Below, piece by piece: positions 1-7,279 of a stretch of DNA of 13,296 bases. How positions within the stretch are numbered: the first letter of the stretch is position 1; every line of letters begins with the position of its first letter. The notes beneath the pieces are model-generated. The model was given only the letters and a program-made list of their open reading frames with translations, searched no databases and was not told the origin of the DNA. This DNA is from Planctomycetota bacterium. GTDB taxonomy: Bacteria > Planctomycetota > Planctomycetia > Pirellulales > Lacipirellulaceae. The translations under genes and the position numbers were made by a program. The DNA lies in NCBI GenBank assembly GCA_013151315.1, contig JAADIN010000042.1, forward strand, positions 1 to 13,296. Direction: 5' to 3'.

Positions 1-810
1 GCCAACCAACTCGAAGATGCCGTTCTCATTGACCAAACGCCCATCGGCCGCACCCCGCGCTCGAATCCCGTCACCTACATCAAGGCGTTTGATCCGATTC
101 GCACCCTGTTTGCCGAAACGACCGAAGCCCAGTCGCGAGGTTTTAAGGCGAGCCACTTTAGTTTTAACGTCGACGGCGGTCGCTGCGAAGCTTGCAAGGG
201 CGATGGCTTTACGCAAATCGACATGAAGATGATGGCCGACGTCTACATGCGCTGCGCCGAATGCCAGGGGAAACGCTATCGCCGCGAGGTGCTCGAAGTC
301 CGACACCGTGGTTTGAATATCGCCGAGGTGCTCGACCTGTCGGTTCGCGAAGCGTTTAGTTTTTTCCGAGGCCAACGCAAAATCCTCACGAAATTAAAAT
401 GCCTGATGGATGTGGGGCTCGACTATTTGCGGCTGGGCCAGCCGGCAAACACGCTCTCCGGCGGCGAGGCCCAACGCCTAAAAATGGCCACCTACGTTGC
501 CGCTGCTCGCAAAGGCCGCACTTTGTTTGTGCTCGATGAACCGACGACGGGACTGCATTTTTCGGACGTCTTGCAACTGCTCGATTGTTTTGACTCGCTC
601 ATCGCGATGGGGCATTCTCTCATCGTCGTCGAGCACAATTCGCTTATGATGCAGGCGGCAGATTACCTGATTGACTTGGGCCCCGGCGCTGCCGACGAGG
701 GCGGTCGCGTCGTGGCATGCGGAACGCCTGAGGAAATCGCCAACCATCCCGATTCGCTGACCGGAAAGTTTTTGGCCAAAGAATTTCAACGCGCTGCTGC
801 AAACCTCTAG
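1..810 (+). CDS. uvrA: UvrA, excinuclease ABC subunit A (3' part only)
   Basis: The reading frame is open from base 1 and encodes the last 269 residues of UvrA, the ATPase that finds DNA lesions and loads UvrB in nucleotide excision repair. In order it shows the IGRTPRSNP segment, the C-terminal zinc finger (CEACKGDG followed by CAECQGKRY, two CxxC pairs), the ABC signature LSGGEAQR, a Walker B box LFVLDEPTTGLH and the H-loop VEHN, so ATP site elements are intact. The start lies outside the window. Some positions differ from common UvrA, such as MKMMADVY where MxFLPDVY is usual and GHSLIVVEHN in the H-loop region, so a UvrA paralogue or the enlarged UvrA type cannot be excluded. The next gene starts 52 bp downstream on the same strand with no visible terminator between them. 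Confidence 0.96.
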   Translation, partial: ANQLEDAVLIDQTPIGRTPRSNPVTYIKAFDPIRTLFAETTEAQSRGFKASHFSFNVDGGRCEACKGDGFTQIDMKMMADVYMRCAECQGKRYRREVLEVRHRGLNIAEVLDLSVREAFSFFRGQRKILTKLKCLMDVGLDYLRLGQPANTLSGGEAQRLKMATYVAAARKGRTLFVLDEPTTGLHFSDVLQLLDCFDSLIAMGHSLIVVEHNSLMMQAADYLIDLGPGAADEGGRVVACGTPEEIANHPDSLTGKFLAKEFQRAAANL

Positions 811-862
811 ACAGCCCACAAATCCACTTTTTTCTACTTCAGACTGCTGGACCGTTACGAAA

Positions 863-1759
863 ATGTCATTTATCGAACAGCTCGACCCGGTCGGGGACTC
901 TCCAACCGAGCACCAACTGAACTTTTTGCTTGGCGAGAGATCGCAAGGCCGGATCGCTTCGTTTTGCGGCAACCTCATCGGTCCCCACTGTGAGTACGCT
1001 CGGACGTTGCCTGCGACTTTTTCTGTCCCTCCATGCGAATGTCTTCCAGGAATTTCCAACCGGACGCAGCGGATCATTACCGATCCGTGTTATTGGACGC
1101 CGCAGCTGCCTTATCTTTACAATTTTGAAGGCAAAATAAAACTGGCCGACGGGACCGTGCAATCGTGGAGTCATACGGTCGGATTTCGACGTTGGGAAGT
1201 GGAGGGCAAAAACCTACGCTTGGAACGTCGTCGCATCGTATTGCGAGGTGCCGTCGCTGATGCCGAGTCGGCGGTCGATTTGCGTGCTGCCCATGACGCC
1301 GAGGTTGCCCTCCTCGTTAAGGAGCCGAGTGATTCTTTTTTGCAGCAAGCGAGCGAATGCGGCGTTATGGTGATAGCGGATTTTCGTGGCGTCGAGACTG
1401 AATTGACGCCCCGTCTGCTCCGCCTCGCTTGGCAGCCTTCGGTTGCTTTCGTCTTGCTGAGCGATACGGATAAGCCTGGTTTTTATAAACCGCCTGCAGT
1501 AACCATCGGCCATGCAGTCGATGCGAAAGCTCAATCGGTGCCAGAAAGCACTGCCGACGAATGGGCGAGTCTCCTGCTGGTGGAACTGGGCGCCGACGAA
1601 CGTCCGCCCGAGTGGCTGGCAAACACCGAAAAACCGGTTATTGCAATCCGGCGCGACGAATCCTACGCTAACATGACGGATGCACGAACCGCTTGCGATC
1701 GCCTGCAATCCGACTTGGCTCCGCAACTGAATCTCGCCGGATATTTTGTGTCGCCATGA
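863..1759 (+). CDS. Degenerate glycoside hydrolase family 2-like protein, probably non-catalytic
   Basis: This 298-residue protein resembles the sandwich domain and first barrel strands of GH2 enzymes. DPCYWTPQLPYLY (residues 74-86) matches the GH2 'W-P-x-x-P-x-LY' signature, VGFRRWEV (106-113) the 'GFR' strand, and LRG (127-129) the conserved turn into the barrel. Beyond that, similarity to the 'lmKeaNfNavRtSHyP' and 'DelGilVidE' steps is faint (LLVKEP; ECGVMVIADF), and the place of the 'WSLGNE' acid/base motif reads VLLSD (197-201). The chain ends long before the nucleophile. It has no signal peptide, so a cytoplasmic binding or scaffold role is more likely than hydrolysis; this is inference. 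The TGA stop overlaps the next ATG (ATGA), implying translational coupling to the E1-like gene. The start is the first ATG after uvrA; there is no strong Shine-Dalgarno. Confidence 0.8.
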   Translation: MSFIEQLDPVGDSPTEHQLNFLLGERSQGRIASFCGNLIGPHCEYARTLPATFSVPPCECLPGISNRTQRIITDPCYWTPQLPYLYNFEGKIKLADGTVQSWSHTVGFRRWEVEGKNLRLERRRIVLRGAVADAESAVDLRAAHDAEVALLVKEPSDSFLQQASECGVMVIADFRGVETELTPRLLRLAWQPSVAFVLLSDTDKPGFYKPPAVTIGHAVDAKAQSVPESTADEWASLLLVELGADERPPEWLANTEKPVIAIRRDESYANMTDARTACDRLQSDLAPQLNLAGYFVSP

Positions 1760-2796
1760 ATTCCAACAATCCTCAACTCGACCGCTACCAGCGACAGGTC
1801 CGCTTTGCTCCGCTAGGCAAAGAAGGCCAGCAAAAACTCATGGCAGGGCGTGTGCTCATTTGCGGCTGCGGGGCACTCGGTTCGATGGTCGCCGAGTCGC
1901 TCGTCCGGGCCGGCGTCGGCTTCGTGCGCATCGTCGACCGCGATTTCGTCGAGATCGGCAACCTCCATCGGCAAGTGCTGTTCGACGAGCGCGATGCCGA
2001 GGCACAACTTCCCAAAGCGGTCGCGGCTTCCCAACGCCTAACGCACATCAACAGCAGCATCGAAATTGAGCCCCACGTAGCAGACCTCAACGCATCAAAC
2101 ATTCGCACGCTAGCCGACGACGTGCAGGTGATTGTCGACGGAACCGACAATTTTGAGACCCGTTATCTGCTCAACGATTATGCGATCGAAACTAAAACAC
2201 CCTGGGTCTTTGGTGGCTGCGTCGGAGCCGAAGGACAGACGCTCGCAATCGTCCCAGGCGAAACCCCTTGCCTGTCGTGCATCCTGCCCGAACCTCCGCC
2301 CGCCGCGGCAATGCCAACTTGTGAAACAGCTGGAGTGCTCGGGCCGATCGTCAACGTGATCGCCTCGCTGCAAGCCATGGAGGCCATAAAACTCCTGAGC
2401 GGCAATCGCGATCAGCTTAATCCGGCACTGACGATCGTCGATTTGTGGAACAACCAAATTCGATCGATCGGAGTTTCTTCCGGTCGAACCGAAAATTGCC
2501 CCACTTGCGGAGAGGGCAAACTCGATTGGCTCGCCGGTAGGCGGGGTTCGTCGGTCACCCGCCTGTGCGGCCGCAACAGCGTTCAGATTTCCCCGACTTC
2601 TGCCGAGCGGGTTAACTTGCCGTCGTTGGCCGAAAAATTGCGTCACACGGGGCCCGTCACAGCCAACGATTTCCTGGTACGTCTTGAGGTCGAAGACTAC
2701 CTGCTTACTGTTTTTGCCGATGGGCGAACGATTGTCGGCGGCACCGACGACCCCGCTGTAGCTCGAACAGTGCATGCAAAGTACGTGGGCAATTGA
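1756..2796 (+). CDS. ThiF/MoeB/HesA family (E1-like) adenylyltransferase
   Basis: This 346-residue enzyme belongs to the E1-like family, which adenylates the C-terminal glycine of a ubiquitin-fold sulfur carrier (ThiS, MoaD or similar). Visible features are the N-terminal RYQRQVRF segment, the nucleotide loop GCGALG (37-42), the DFVEIGNLHRQ Mg/ATP motif, DGTDNFETR, two zinc-binding pairs (C172/C175 and C248/C251) and a cysteine in CETAGVLGP (C189) where MoeB carries its conserved cysteine. A C-terminal extension (LCGRNSVQI through FADGRTIVGG) is shared with many ThiF/MoeB-type proteins. ATG at 1756 was chosen because it overlaps the preceding stop and sits just before the conserved start of the family; an in-frame ATG at 1693 would lie inside the upstream gene. 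No sulfur-carrier gene is in the window, so the substrate (thiamine, molybdopterin or something else) cannot be assigned. Confidence 0.93.
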   Translation: MNSNNPQLDRYQRQVRFAPLGKEGQQKLMAGRVLICGCGALGSMVAESLVRAGVGFVRIVDRDFVEIGNLHRQVLFDERDAEAQLPKAVAASQRLTHINSSIEIEPHVADLNASNIRTLADDVQVIVDGTDNFETRYLLNDYAIETKTPWVFGGCVGAEGQTLAIVPGETPCLSCILPEPPPAAAMPTCETAGVLGPIVNVIASLQAMEAIKLLSGNRDQLNPALTIVDLWNNQIRSIGVSSGRTENCPTCGEGKLDWLAGRRGSSVTRLCGRNSVQISPTSAERVNLPSLAEKLRHTGPVTANDFLVRLEVEDYLLTVFADGRTIVGGTDDPAVARTVHAKYVGN

Positions 2797-2898
2797 CGGA
2801 AAACCCGCCGTGGTTTCTCCAGGTTACCAGCCAATTCGTCGCGGCTGCTCAAATCGCCTGCTTGAAGGCAAGGCAAACGCCCAAACAGGCCGATCAAT

Positions 2899-2923
2899 AC
2901 ATAGCCCCACCCTCCGGGTGGCG
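2899..2923 (+). repeat. Dispersed hairpin repeat, copy 1
   Basis: The sequence AGCCCCACC is followed by a 6-bp perfect stem (2907-2912 with 2916-2921, CCACCC/GGGTGG) closed by the loop TCC. It matches the copies near 9504 and 11345, but here one stem pair is swapped (C-G for G-C) on both arms, so pairing is preserved. It lies between the E1-like and kinase genes. Confidence 0.7.
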
Positions 2924-2960
2924 AAAAACGACCCAGACCCCCGCGACCCAGTATCCCAGC

Positions 2961-3893
2961 ATGGCAACCGTAGAGCAAACAGCACCCCTACGCGCAAATT
3001 TCGCAAAGACAAACTCCCCAGCACACCACAAAGCCGTGGGCCGTATCGGTGCTTGGCAACTCGTGCGATTGATCAGCGAGAGCGAGTTAGCGCGTGTCTA
3101 TCAAGCGCGACCCTTGAACGCCTCAGCCGACCAAGGGGCTGCCTATGTCATCAAGGTACTGCGGAAAGAGTGGTGGCGCGACCCGCAAGCAATCGAGATG
3201 CAACGTCGGGCTGCCTGGATTGGCCAGCAGCTTTCGCACCCCCACCTCCTGCCAATCCTTTCGGCCCACGTGCGAGAAGCCCCTTATTACTTGGTATCGC
3301 CCAGGTTGCATGGCACCACTCTAGCTACGATTTTGAAACAAGGTCAGCAAAAACAAGCAAAGGGGATGCCACTTCCAGTGACGCTGTGGATCACAAGGCA
3401 AGTGGTCGAGGCGCTTGCTGCGCTGCACGATTCCACGGGAATGATCCACGCCGACGTCAAGCCGAGTAACATCTTCGTTTCGCCCGAGGGACATGCGACT
3501 CTGATTGATTTCGGCTTTGCCCACGCACCCTCCGAAGCACGACATTGGTCGACGCGGCCGGTGGTCGGCACACTCAACTACGTTGCGCCCGAGGTAGTCA
3601 CTTCCAGCCTCGCTGCGGGTGTGTCGTGCGATCTCTATAGCGTCGGGGTCACGCTCTATGAAATGATCGCTGGCTGCTTGCCTTTCACTGCCAACGCACC
3701 TGACGAACTCGTCCGCCTGCATCGAGAGATGACGCCTGAAAGCATACGGCACAGCGTTCCCGAGCTCCCCAAGCCGGTCGCATCACTCGTCCACCGACTC
3801 CTGGCAAAAGACCCCTTGCGCCGTCCCGACTCTGCCGCCGTAGTCGCCGAAGAACTCATGCGATTAGAAATCGAGTGCTTTTCTACACGGTAA
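2961..3893 (+). CDS. Soluble serine/threonine protein kinase (Hanks type)
   Basis: The 310-residue protein is almost entirely a protein kinase domain. Catalytic landmarks are K65 (YVIKVL), the catalytic loop HADVKPSN (H163, D165, N170), the Mg motif IDFGFA (D183) and APE (E211), so it should be active. The glycine-rich loop is degenerate: SESELARV stands where GxGxxGxV is usual. There is no transmembrane segment or C-terminal sensor domain, unlike many planctomycete kinases, so it should be cytoplasmic. The start is uncertain. The frame is open back to a TTG at 2793 that overlaps the E1-like stop, but the 56 extra codons are low-complexity and contain a dispersed intergenic hairpin, so ATG 2961 is preferred. 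It probably shares a transcript with the two upstream genes, and the sequence shows no target. Confidence 0.93.
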   Translation: MATVEQTAPLRANFAKTNSPAHHKAVGRIGAWQLVRLISESELARVYQARPLNASADQGAAYVIKVLRKEWWRDPQAIEMQRRAAWIGQQLSHPHLLPILSAHVREAPYYLVSPRLHGTTLATILKQGQQKQAKGMPLPVTLWITRQVVEALAALHDSTGMIHADVKPSNIFVSPEGHATLIDFGFAHAPSEARHWSTRPVVGTLNYVAPEVVTSSLAAGVSCDLYSVGVTLYEMIAGCLPFTANAPDELVRLHREMTPESIRHSVPELPKPVASLVHRLLAKDPLRRPDSAAVVAEELMRLEIECFSTR

Positions 3894-3909
3894 ATCTGGA
3901 AATTTCCCC

Positions 3910-3967
3910 GGCTGGCCCTCAGTAAAACCTGGGCTAGCCCTCAGTAAAAAGGGTTGGCCCCCAATAA
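3910..3967 (+). repeat. Three-copy direct repeat, about 20-22 bp period
   Basis: The unit GGYTRGCCCYCARTAAAA begins at 3910, 3932 and 3952. The first two copies differ at one base in the core; the third has diverged more. It starts 17 bp after the kinase stop. It may be a recombination or slippage product; no function can be seen. Confidence 0.75.
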
Positions 3968-4001
3968 AAAACCCCCACCGCACACAAAGAGGCGGCGAGG
4001 G
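3966..4001 (-). terminator. Possible intrinsic terminator (minus-strand reading)
   Basis: An imperfect stem pairs 3972-3981 with 3992-4001 (CCGC/GCGG at the loop, then two mismatches among the outer pairs). Read on the minus strand it is followed by six T residues. The nearest minus-strand gene is the LuxR-type gene about 600 bp away, so the assignment is weak. It might also help end the kinase transcript. Confidence 0.3.
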
Positions 4002-4211
4002 CAAAAATGCCTTTCCAGAAAAACGAACCAGCGTGCTTGACCAACGGCCATCGCCAATCGAGCTCTGCCTTTAGCGGCACTAGCCAACACACGGCACCAT
4101 ACTAACATTCACGACATCAAACTCATGGCATCGTTGTGTCACGGTAAATGCTCGACCAAACAACCATCGCAGGCCAAAACAGGCTGCTTCGTTGCCCCGT
4201 CGCCTACACAT

Positions 4212-4288
4212 CTCAGAATCCACTGACCTCAGAACCCATAATCTCAGAAAACGAGGGGCCGGGAATCAGAAAATGAGGAACTCAGGAA
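4212..4288 (+). repeat. Degenerate CTCAGAA repeats
   Basis: CTCAGAA occurs at 4212, 4228 and 4243, followed by TCAGAA at 4266 and CTCAGGAA at 4281, a spacing of roughly 15-23 bp. The array is short and imperfect and the spacers are not unique sequences of constant length, so it is not a CRISPR. Confidence 0.55.
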
Positions 4289-4344
4289 ACGGAGCAAAAT
4301 TCTCTAGATGGAGAAATTTAGGATTAAGAAAAGAGTACGAGAGA

Positions 4345-4379
4345 CTCGAGTTCACCGGCTACAAGCCCACCAACTCGAG
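4345..4379. repeat. Nested perfect hairpin with symmetric internal loop
   Basis: Outer arms CTCGAGTT (4345-4352) and AACTCGAG (4372-4379) are perfectly complementary. Inside them GGCT (4357-4360) pairs with AGCC (4364-4367) around the loop ACA. The two stems are separated by CACC on both sides. No T-tract follows, so it does not look like a terminator. Confidence 0.6.
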
Positions 4380-4604
4380 CTCATCTACATCCGATAAGGC
4401 GGCGTTTCCATTTGGTCTCCCCTTACAAACGAGTAAGTAAAGAAGAAGTACCTCGACTGGCCGCATTTTAACCCTTCGGGACCACGGTGTCAAAGAAAAT
4501 TCCCGCGAGTTCCGGACACTTTTTTGAAAAAACTTATTTTTTTGCGTCCTCGTCCTTTTTCGTGACAAATTTGGAAGTGCTGAAATTAGCCGTTTTGGCA
4601 AAGC

Positions 4605-4868
4605 CTAGTTCCAACCATCTTTTTTCCGGCCACTCAGGCGCTTCTCACGAGCAGTGAGCGTATCCTTCATCGTCGTGATGCGGTACTTCAGAGCCAAGCG
4701 GGTCATCAGTACCGCCTTGTTGGTGCCAAAGGCCTCCATGGCGCGAGTCTTGTGATTGTCGACCGTGGAAGGCGAAATCTTCAGAATCGCACCTGCTTCA
4801 TCATTCGTGCAGCCAAGGCTGATGAGGCGGATGATTTCGGTCTGCCGGGGGGTAAGGTGAGGTTTCAT
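4605..4868 (-). CDS. Small LuxR/GerE-type helix-turn-helix protein
   Basis: This 87-residue protein consists almost only of a LuxR C-terminal DNA-binding domain: LTPRQTEIIRLISLGCTNDE, then ISPSTVDNHKTRAMEAFG containing the recognition helix, and a basic tail (EKRLSGRKKD). It has no receiver or ligand domain, so either a partner controls it or it acts constitutively; its targets are unknown. The start at 4868 is chosen because MKPHLTPRQTE is the usual beginning of such domains and a GGAG lies 10 bases upstream. The frame is open to 4958, but the extra 30 residues are an unconvincing hydrophobic stretch. It faces away from the SEC-C/ribD pair, and regulation of that pair is possible but not shown. 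Confidence 0.9.
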   Translation of the reverse strand: MKPHLTPRQTEIIRLISLGCTNDEAGAILKISPSTVDNHKTRAMEAFGTNKAVLMTRLALKYRITTMKDTLTAREKRLSGRKKDGWN

Positions 4869-5175
4869 CTGCTTGCAGCTCCAGAGAGTAAAATCGAATA
4901 CCGACCCAAGAATACCTAAGCAGGACAAAAGAGTAAACTCCCCAAATCTACGTACCAAGCTCCTAGCAAAAACTTGCGATAAAATCGGAAAAAGTGAACC
5001 GTATCCATGGTCGCGTCCCTATCTTGATCGGCACGGAATCACCCCCATGCTGGTACTCGTTGCAAAATTCGAACTTGTGAACTGACTCGCCGGTCAAGTG
5101 TGGCTGTGGTACGATCACTGTTCTTGCCGTCACGAAAGTTGTCATTTTTCTTTTTTTGTTAGGACGCGATTCGCC
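4869..5175. promoter_or_regulatory. Divergent intergenic region between the LuxR-type and SEC-C genes
   Basis: These 307 bp must carry the start signals for both divergent genes. I see the GGAG before the LuxR-type start and a pyrimidine-rich run (5142-5159) before the SEC-C start. I find no sigma-70 promoter good enough to place on either strand and no clear operator palindrome. Confidence 0.4.
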
Positions 5176-7272
5176 ATGGCCCTCGACCCCTATTCGCTGT
5201 GCCCGTGTGGGAGTGGCAAAAAACTGAAGTTCTGTTGCTCTGACCTCGCTTCCGATTTCGAAAAAGTGCAGCAGATGGTCGACGGGGAACAACCCCATGC
5301 GGCACTGAAGCATGTCGAGCAGTTGCTCGTGAAGCGACCGAAGCACGGGCCGGTGCTCGATCTTTGCGCCACGCTTCAAATGGCCCTTCATGAGTTTGAT
5401 GCGGCAAAGAAGACAACGGAAGCCTTTCTGGTCGCGCATCCTCAGAATGCCTCGGCCCATGCACAAGCGGCACTCCTTGCGGCCGCGACCGAAACCGGGA
5501 CCAAGGCGATCGGTCCGCTGCAAAATGCTTTGGAGCGTCTGGATAGCGACATGCCGTTGCGCGTACTTGAAGCAATCGGCGCCGTGGGGCAGGCCTTGTT
5601 AATGGAAGGCGAACTGGTCGCCGCGCGTGGACACCTGTTGCTGTACGCGATGATTGCCCCGAAGCAAGACAATCGGGCAATTGAGTTGCTGCTGCGGATG
5701 AATCTGCAAGCCGGGTTGCCGCTGCTGCTACGCGAGTATCTGCTGTTGACCGATTGCCCCGATGCGGTTTCCTGGAAAACACGATTCGAAGAGGCCACCA
5801 AGCTCTCGACACGTGGGCTTTGGCGACGTGCCGAGTCGTTACTCGCAGCGCTGCGAGAGGAAGTCGGAGCCGTACCCGAGGTGGTCTTTAATTTGGCGGT
5901 GATGCGCGGTTGGCTCGCGCAGTCAGAATCGTTTACGGCAGGGCTGCATGAGTATGCCAAGCTTGACGGGCCGCGAGACCATGCCATCGAAGCCGAGGCG
6001 CTGGCTCAACTGGTAGACCCCAGTTTGACCGATCCAACATTCGACACCGTGATGCTAGCCTATCCGGTTAAAGACATCGAGGCGTTGGTCCAACGATTGG
6101 CCAGCGACCAACGCACCGAAAGTTACCCCATGGATTTGCAGGACGACGACGAAGACCCTGCCATGCGACCGCAAAGCATGCATATGCTGCTCGATCGACC
6201 GACGCCCAGTACCGGAGTCGATATTCAGCGCGACGAAGTGCCTCACGTCGTTGCGTTCTTGAGTCTGTTTGGCAAACGAACTGATCGCGATGCGCGGCTT
6301 GAAGTGACTGCTGACCGCGATTCCCGCTTCGACGAAATCCTAAGCCTCTTGGCAGAAGTGGCGGGTGACACGACGGGGGAAATGCTAGAAGAAAGTGTGT
6401 TGGCTCAGAAGTCGATTAGCGAAGACGCACTCAGCTGGCGTTGGCGTTTGCCAAATGACACTCCTGCTGACCATCGCCGTGAGTTGCTTGCCGCGGAACG
6501 TCGCGAAGCGATTCTGAATCGCTGGACCGCTGCACCTCGCGCTGCTCTGAATGAAAAATCGCCTCAAGAGGCGGTTGGCGAAGAATCGTTGCGTGTGGCC
6601 CTGCAGGCCAGCGCGTTAATCCTTGAGCAGGCGGCTACCACACCAGAGGAACTCTCGCTCTTTGCAGAGCTCCGCAAGCAACTCGAATTGCCCGAGCCCG
6701 AGAAGATCGATCCAACCGAGTTGAACCTCGAGCTGCTTCCACTCGTGCGCGTGCCTCGCTTGGAGATCTCGAAGGTTGCTGACGAGCCGCTTGCCAAGCT
6801 GCTCGATCGGGCGGTGCTGATGGGAGCGAACCTCACGGCACAGATTGTTGCTCGGGAACTTGTCGGGCGGCCACAACTTGCCGAAGAAGTCGACCCCTCG
6901 GCAGCCTATCGTCAGCTGATCCGTCTCGACGCCGATCACCAGCGGTCCCTCGATTGGGTGGCAAAAGCCCGCGAGTGGTCGCAGCGCAAGGGGCAATCGG
7001 CGGCGGAATGGGCCCTGATGGAGCTCGAGATTTCGATTCAACGGGGCGATGGCGAACGAGTGCAGCAGGTGCTCAACGAGATTCGAGAAAATTATCTCGA
7101 CGAAGAGGGGGTCGCCGATGCGACTCATCAGATTTTGGAGTCGGCCGGTTTGCTGGCGGCGCCGGCGGCTGCTCGCGAAGACGCAAGCGATGCGCCGAGC
7201 GAAGGTCTTTGGACGCCTGAGGACTCGCCTTCTGATGAAAGCAGTGACAAATCGGTTATTTGGACACCGTAG
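5176..7272 (+). CDS. SEC-C zinc-motif protein with TPR-like helical repeats
   Basis: The 698-residue protein opens with a SEC-C zinc-binding motif, CPCGSGKKLKFCC (C9, C11, C20, C21), the module found at the C terminus of SecA and in many unrelated proteins. Alanine- and leucine-rich amphipathic helices resembling tetratricopeptide repeats follow, clearest over about residues 28-220, then an acidic segment (DLQDDDEDP), more helical sequence, and a disordered acidic tail containing LWTP and ending in IWTP. There is no signal peptide or membrane segment. It is likely a cytoplasmic binding or scaffold protein with unknown partner. ATG 5176 places the SEC-C motif at the extreme N terminus; the frame is open to 5098 but those residues look like translated leader. 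ribD starts 7 bp after its stop, so the two are probably co-transcribed. Confidence 0.88.
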   Translation: MALDPYSLCPCGSGKKLKFCCSDLASDFEKVQQMVDGEQPHAALKHVEQLLVKRPKHGPVLDLCATLQMALHEFDAAKKTTEAFLVAHPQNASAHAQAALLAAATETGTKAIGPLQNALERLDSDMPLRVLEAIGAVGQALLMEGELVAARGHLLLYAMIAPKQDNRAIELLLRMNLQAGLPLLLREYLLLTDCPDAVSWKTRFEEATKLSTRGLWRRAESLLAALREEVGAVPEVVFNLAVMRGWLAQSESFTAGLHEYAKLDGPRDHAIEAEALAQLVDPSLTDPTFDTVMLAYPVKDIEALVQRLASDQRTESYPMDLQDDDEDPAMRPQSMHMLLDRPTPSTGVDIQRDEVPHVVAFLSLFGKRTDRDARLEVTADRDSRFDEILSLLAEVAGDTTGEMLEESVLAQKSISEDALSWRWRLPNDTPADHRRELLAAERREAILNRWTAAPRAALNEKSPQEAVGEESLRVALQASALILEQAATTPEELSLFAELRKQLELPEPEKIDPTELNLELLPLVRVPRLEISKVADEPLAKLLDRAVLMGANLTAQIVARELVGRPQLAEEVDPSAAYRQLIRLDADHQRSLDWVAKAREWSQRKGQSAAEWALMELEISIQRGDGERVQQVLNEIRENYLDEEGVADATHQILESAGLLAAPAAAREDASDAPSEGLWTPEDSPSDESSDKSVIWTP

Positions 7273-7279
7273 GTTTCCT

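Larger units (their letters stand above)
3894..4604. other. Gene-free, repeat-rich spacer
   Basis: About 710 bp with no convincing gene. It holds a three-copy direct repeat right after the kinase stop, an imperfect GC-rich hairpin, a run of CTCAGAA repeats, a nested hairpin, and an AT-rich stretch near 4519-4562. A possible 82-codon frame at 4192-4440 runs across these repeats and has no recognisable protein features. Confidence 0.6.

Noticed and set aside
478..1077. Minus-strand open frame of 199 codons
   Set aside because: It overlaps the uvrA signature and Walker B region and the start of the GH2-like gene, with no recognisable domain.
4212..4288. CRISPR array
   Set aside because: The units are only about 7 bp, spacing varies and the spacers are not distinct; no cas gene is present.
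4192..4440. Possible 82-residue + strand protein
   Set aside because: It is built from CTCAGAA repeats and the nested hairpin, has no Shine-Dalgarno and no domain-like pattern.
4869..4958. N-terminal extension of the LuxR-type protein with a hydrophobic stretch
   Set aside because: The conserved domain begins at MKPHLTPRQ with a GGAG at suitable distance, so the extra 30 codons are probably untranslated leader.
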